Of a DNA stretch of 64,000 bases, positions 61,301-64,000 are shown piece by piece; positions within the stretch are counted from its first letter, which is position 1; each line of letters begins with the position of its first letter. The stretch lies in contig CM041199.1 of assembly GCA_023078555.1 (NCBI GenBank), forward strand, positions 7,879,315 to 7,943,314, in the 5' to 3' direction. A program made the translations under genes and the position numbers. The notes under the pieces are model-generated. The model saw only the letters and a list, made by a program, of their open reading frames with translations. It was not told where the DNA came from and ran no database searches. This DNA comes from Ulva prolifera. Lineage: Eukaryota; Chlorophyta; Ulvophyceae; Ulvales; Ulvaceae.

Positions 61301-64000
61301 AAAATGTTTTATGCTACTGCGGCCCAGCTGTAGATGACACTATGTCAGTGTGCTTGGGGTGCAGGGCAAAGCACGGCAAGGCGAGTTCACGTCAAGTTGT
61401 GCATGCATCATTGCCCAACGAAGCAGAACAGCGGCAGTATGACCTTCGCGGCTTTGAAGCAGGATGTTTTCGTTACTTGCCCATTGATCCGGAGCAACGT
61501 CGGGAGCCAGTCCCGCAGCCAACTCCCAATGGCAAGGTGTTGGCAACTGAAGCAGATTGTGAAGCTATGTCATCAATGTAGTGCGGCTCCCTTCTCTGAC
61601 TGTCTGCGGGTACCCATGTGCGTGAGGATTCTGCATTGCATTTCATGAACATGCTTGGACTGTTGTGTAGCCATCAGATGGTTGCCATGGAGCCGCTGCT
61701 ATTGAGGGGTGATGAATTGAACCGTTTGCCCATCGTCGCACTCGGCCGCGCCACATGCACGCGGAGCAATCCGTTGTCAATGGAAGGCATCACGGTTGAC
61801 CTGCAGCACTCCAAGTCTAAGAAGTTGGGCGACAAAGTTGATCAAAGAATTATAACTTTTGGCTGTACCCTCCACAAATGTCCGTTGACCCACCTTGGTC
61901 TGCATTTCTTTCGCAAGCTCAGTGTGGACCATAATGGTGGCCCTATTTGGTGGGAGGCAATCGAAAGCGGTGAATGGTACGTAGTGCCACCGCACATTTT
62001 GTCCCGGGCTTCGCATGCACCACTCTTATCACAACTTTGTTCACGCTGTGATCCACCTTGCAGGAGGAAATTCAATGTAATTGACATCGTTCTACCCGCC
62101 ACACACTTTCAGGCTGACACGAGGGACAGGAACACTAGTGCTGGTGCTTTGACCCGTCGGGTCACGAAATCGCATGTGTACCTGTATGGGCGTGACAACA
62201 TATGCAAGGTGCTGCACTTGAATAGGGTATCAAAAGCGGATGGCTTGAACGCACAAGGGTGTGCTCCGTTTCTGCCCTGACAGTGTGCAAGCGTTGTGTC
62301 CGGTGGTGGGGTTGTTGCATCTGGCATCGAACATGATAGTCTGTTGAGGCGATTCGTTACGCAGGATGGAAGGATCTTTGGTGGACCGCCTCGGGGGCTG
62401 GACCCTGAAGACCGCCCGGCTGCTGGCTTACACTATCAGTGCCAATCCAAAGGCCACTGTCCAATGCCATGGCTTTGCAGACCTGGATGCTTTCCATCCG
62501 ACCCACGCCTACCTCATCCCCGAACTGATTGATGCTGTTTTTGGCGTGGTGTTGGTGAGGGTCATTGGCATCACATCGCATACTGAGGGTATGACTGTGA
62601 GTGAGGCAATCAGTGCTTGCAAGGAACATCACTCTGCCAGCAAGGAGAAGGACTTACCTGCTTACGTCTTCTTCGAAGTTCTGCTCTTCCTCGCTCGGGC
62701 ACTTCTTCAAGTGTGCACCTTCCACATGTGTCCTTCCACATGTGTACCACTTGCAGCGTGAACCACCGATGTTGTATGCGACGGTGTGGTGGTAGTAGCA
62801 GCACATATGAATATACCAAATCTGTTCACGTGCCATAGCAGGTGCACAATCTGCTGCCGTTCAATCTTGCCCGTCCATGGTGCGCCTAACGACCGACCCC
62901 AGCCTTGTGTCTGTAGTCTCTGCCGGTCATTCGTGGCACATGGCCGTCGCTGTGGATCTTCCACGAACACTCTTTGTTCCGCACCAATTCTGGCCATCCA
63001 CAACAACAACTCTACAACGACTTCGCATCCTTGCAAGTCAAGGTGTACAACGCAGCTACAAACTACTATGATGGGCAGAAAGTATGTGGCGTCAAACCAA
63101 GGGCCACCGAGCCTTGGTCACCAGCTCCTCATCTTGCGCAGGAGGCTGCACGGATCAACGCCAAGTGGGCATTTGCAGACAAATTTGGCGATGGCATTTC
63201 TGACCCGTGCCGCCAGAGAGCCTTGAAAGAGGTGAGTGTTGTTGTCACCGTTTACGGTTGTGTACAAAGGCCAGTTTGATCTAACTGCAGTTGGCTTATG
63301 CAGTCGGCCGAGGACACTGAGACAGCAGACGATGCCATAATACCGATTCAACAGTTGACATTACAACGGCTCATCAAGCAAGCACGGGCCTTATGTCAGA
63401 ACACGCAGGTGTGTCCCTATGTGTGATTAGTGGCCCAGCATGAAACTGTGTTGGCAGCAAACGCGATTTGGTGTAGGCCATTGCGCCAACACAAGGCCTA
63501 GAGGAGCCTCGTTTCATGCACATGGCCGCCCAAGTGGCTGAGTGGGTCACGGCCTTGGAGGAGTATGATGGGCCCAGGCATGTTGATGTCCCGTGCACCA
63601 TGGTACGACCTGCCACACTGCTAACCATGCATGCCGCAAACAACCAAATGTGTGGGAGAACTAGTATTGTGTGCAAGTTTGTATGCATCACAATCCAAAT
63701 GTTTTTGTCAACACCAATAGGGTGCACCAAATTACCAACATAGTGGCTGCAATTCGACTTCCGCGGAGCTTGTGTTGCCAATCTGGGGGCAACCCATCAG
63801 CTGGTAGTGTACACCTTTTCAAAAGTTATGTGCATAGGTTGGCGATCCACGCATGGCTACGAATGCCACTAATCGATTGAGACAGCAGCTGACTGGCCAT
63901 CGCTCGGAAGTAATGCGCGAGGTGGTTGACCTCAAAACGACACAGGAATGTAATCAGCAGAAAACCGAGGCTCGGCTGGACGAGATTGCACAGAAAGTGA
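58390..64000 (+). CDS. Crypton/Ndc10-like tyrosine recombinase-type protein, multi-exon, 3' incomplete
   Basis: Exons 58390-58905, 58987-59149, 59207-59247, 59298-59610, 59762-59927, 60034-60192, 60313-60705, 60788-61286, 61365-61577, 61671-61976, 62064-62258, 62365-62710, then unresolved sequence to 63231, 63304-63408, 63477-63602, 63838-edge. All listed junctions keep frame and use GT-AG. Over 1,200 residues. The core matches the Ndc10/Crypton pattern. MEPLLLRGDELNRLPIVALG holds the first catalytic Arg. SKSKKLGD and FGCTLHKCPLTHLGLHFF correspond to the family's SKTN..GR, G..RHkdp..CP..AL stretch. VLHLNRVSKADGLNAQG is an HxxR box. GGWTLKTARLLAYTISANPK places a candidate Tyr after a G-x-W. 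A later HAYLIPE corresponds to the family's YFLPR. The last exon (RLRQQLTGHRSEVMREVVDL) is coiled coil. The N-terminal ~700 residues are unlike anything I recognise. It may be a mobile-element recombinase or a domesticated host gene. Confidence 0.65.

Noticed and set aside
52664..64000. A complete DIRS/PAT-type retrotransposon (gag plus tyrosine recombinase)
   Set aside because: No reverse transcriptase or RNase H was found, the gag-like cluster lies on the opposite strand, and no split direct repeats were seen.
1..64000. tRNA, rRNA and CRISPR arrays
   Set aside because: I looked for T-arm-like GTTCGA boxes and regular spaced repeats on both strands and found no complete cloverleaf or array. 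A dedicated scan (tRNAscan, Infernal) was not possible here.

Overview
The window looks like nuclear DNA of a green alga (Chlorophyta). The recognisable genes are split into many exons by GT-AG introns. A soluble starch synthase of plant type, a plastid-type ribosomal protein S17 with a transit-like leader, a plant-family DUF789 protein and a plant-type D-Ala-D-Ala ligase relative all point to the green lineage. TGTAA, the usual chlorophyte polyadenylation signal, lies at sensible distances behind two genes. Host exons are GC-rich and are separated by introns and spacers nearer 50% GC. Stops used are TAG, TAA and TGA, so the standard code applies. I cannot name the genus.

Layout. 0-7.5 kb: a tandem pair of ABHD18-like alpha/beta-hydrolase genes with the same five-exon, same-phase structure. 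9-13 kb (minus): starch synthase I. 15.8-17.9 kb (minus): RACK1, a WD40 ribosome scaffold. It is divergent from an MTA/SAH nucleosidase at 18.4-19.8 kb (plus), with about 490 bp shared upstream. 22.3 kb: ribosomal protein S17. 22.7-30.6 kb: no gene I can support, some short repeats and a strong hairpin. 30.7-33.8 kb: DUF789 protein with a very long proline/histidine-rich N-terminus. 38.1-42.5 kb: a gene with the N-terminal half of the plant D-Ala-D-Ala ligase fold, with several frame conflicts that are either very short introns, decay or sequence error. 43-52 kb: mostly unrecognised, but splice-consistent minus-strand exons suggest at least two unknown genes. 52.6-55 kb (minus): a broken coiled-coil/RGG ORF cluster resembling decayed mobile-element ORFs. 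55.7-56.6 kb (minus): an unknown lysine-rich gene next to a 90-bp AT microsatellite. 58.4 kb to the end: a large multi-exon gene whose central part carries the arrangement of a Crypton/Ndc10-type tyrosine recombinase; it runs off the right edge.

The 0-34 kb part is ordinary housekeeping (starch synthesis, translation, methionine salvage, lipase-like enzymes). The 43-64 kb part is accessory in character: lower GC, unknown proteins, broken ORFs and the recombinase-like gene. Exon coordinates come from manual splice-site and phase matching. Exon joins that keep the reading frame are stated as such; all other boundaries are approximate.
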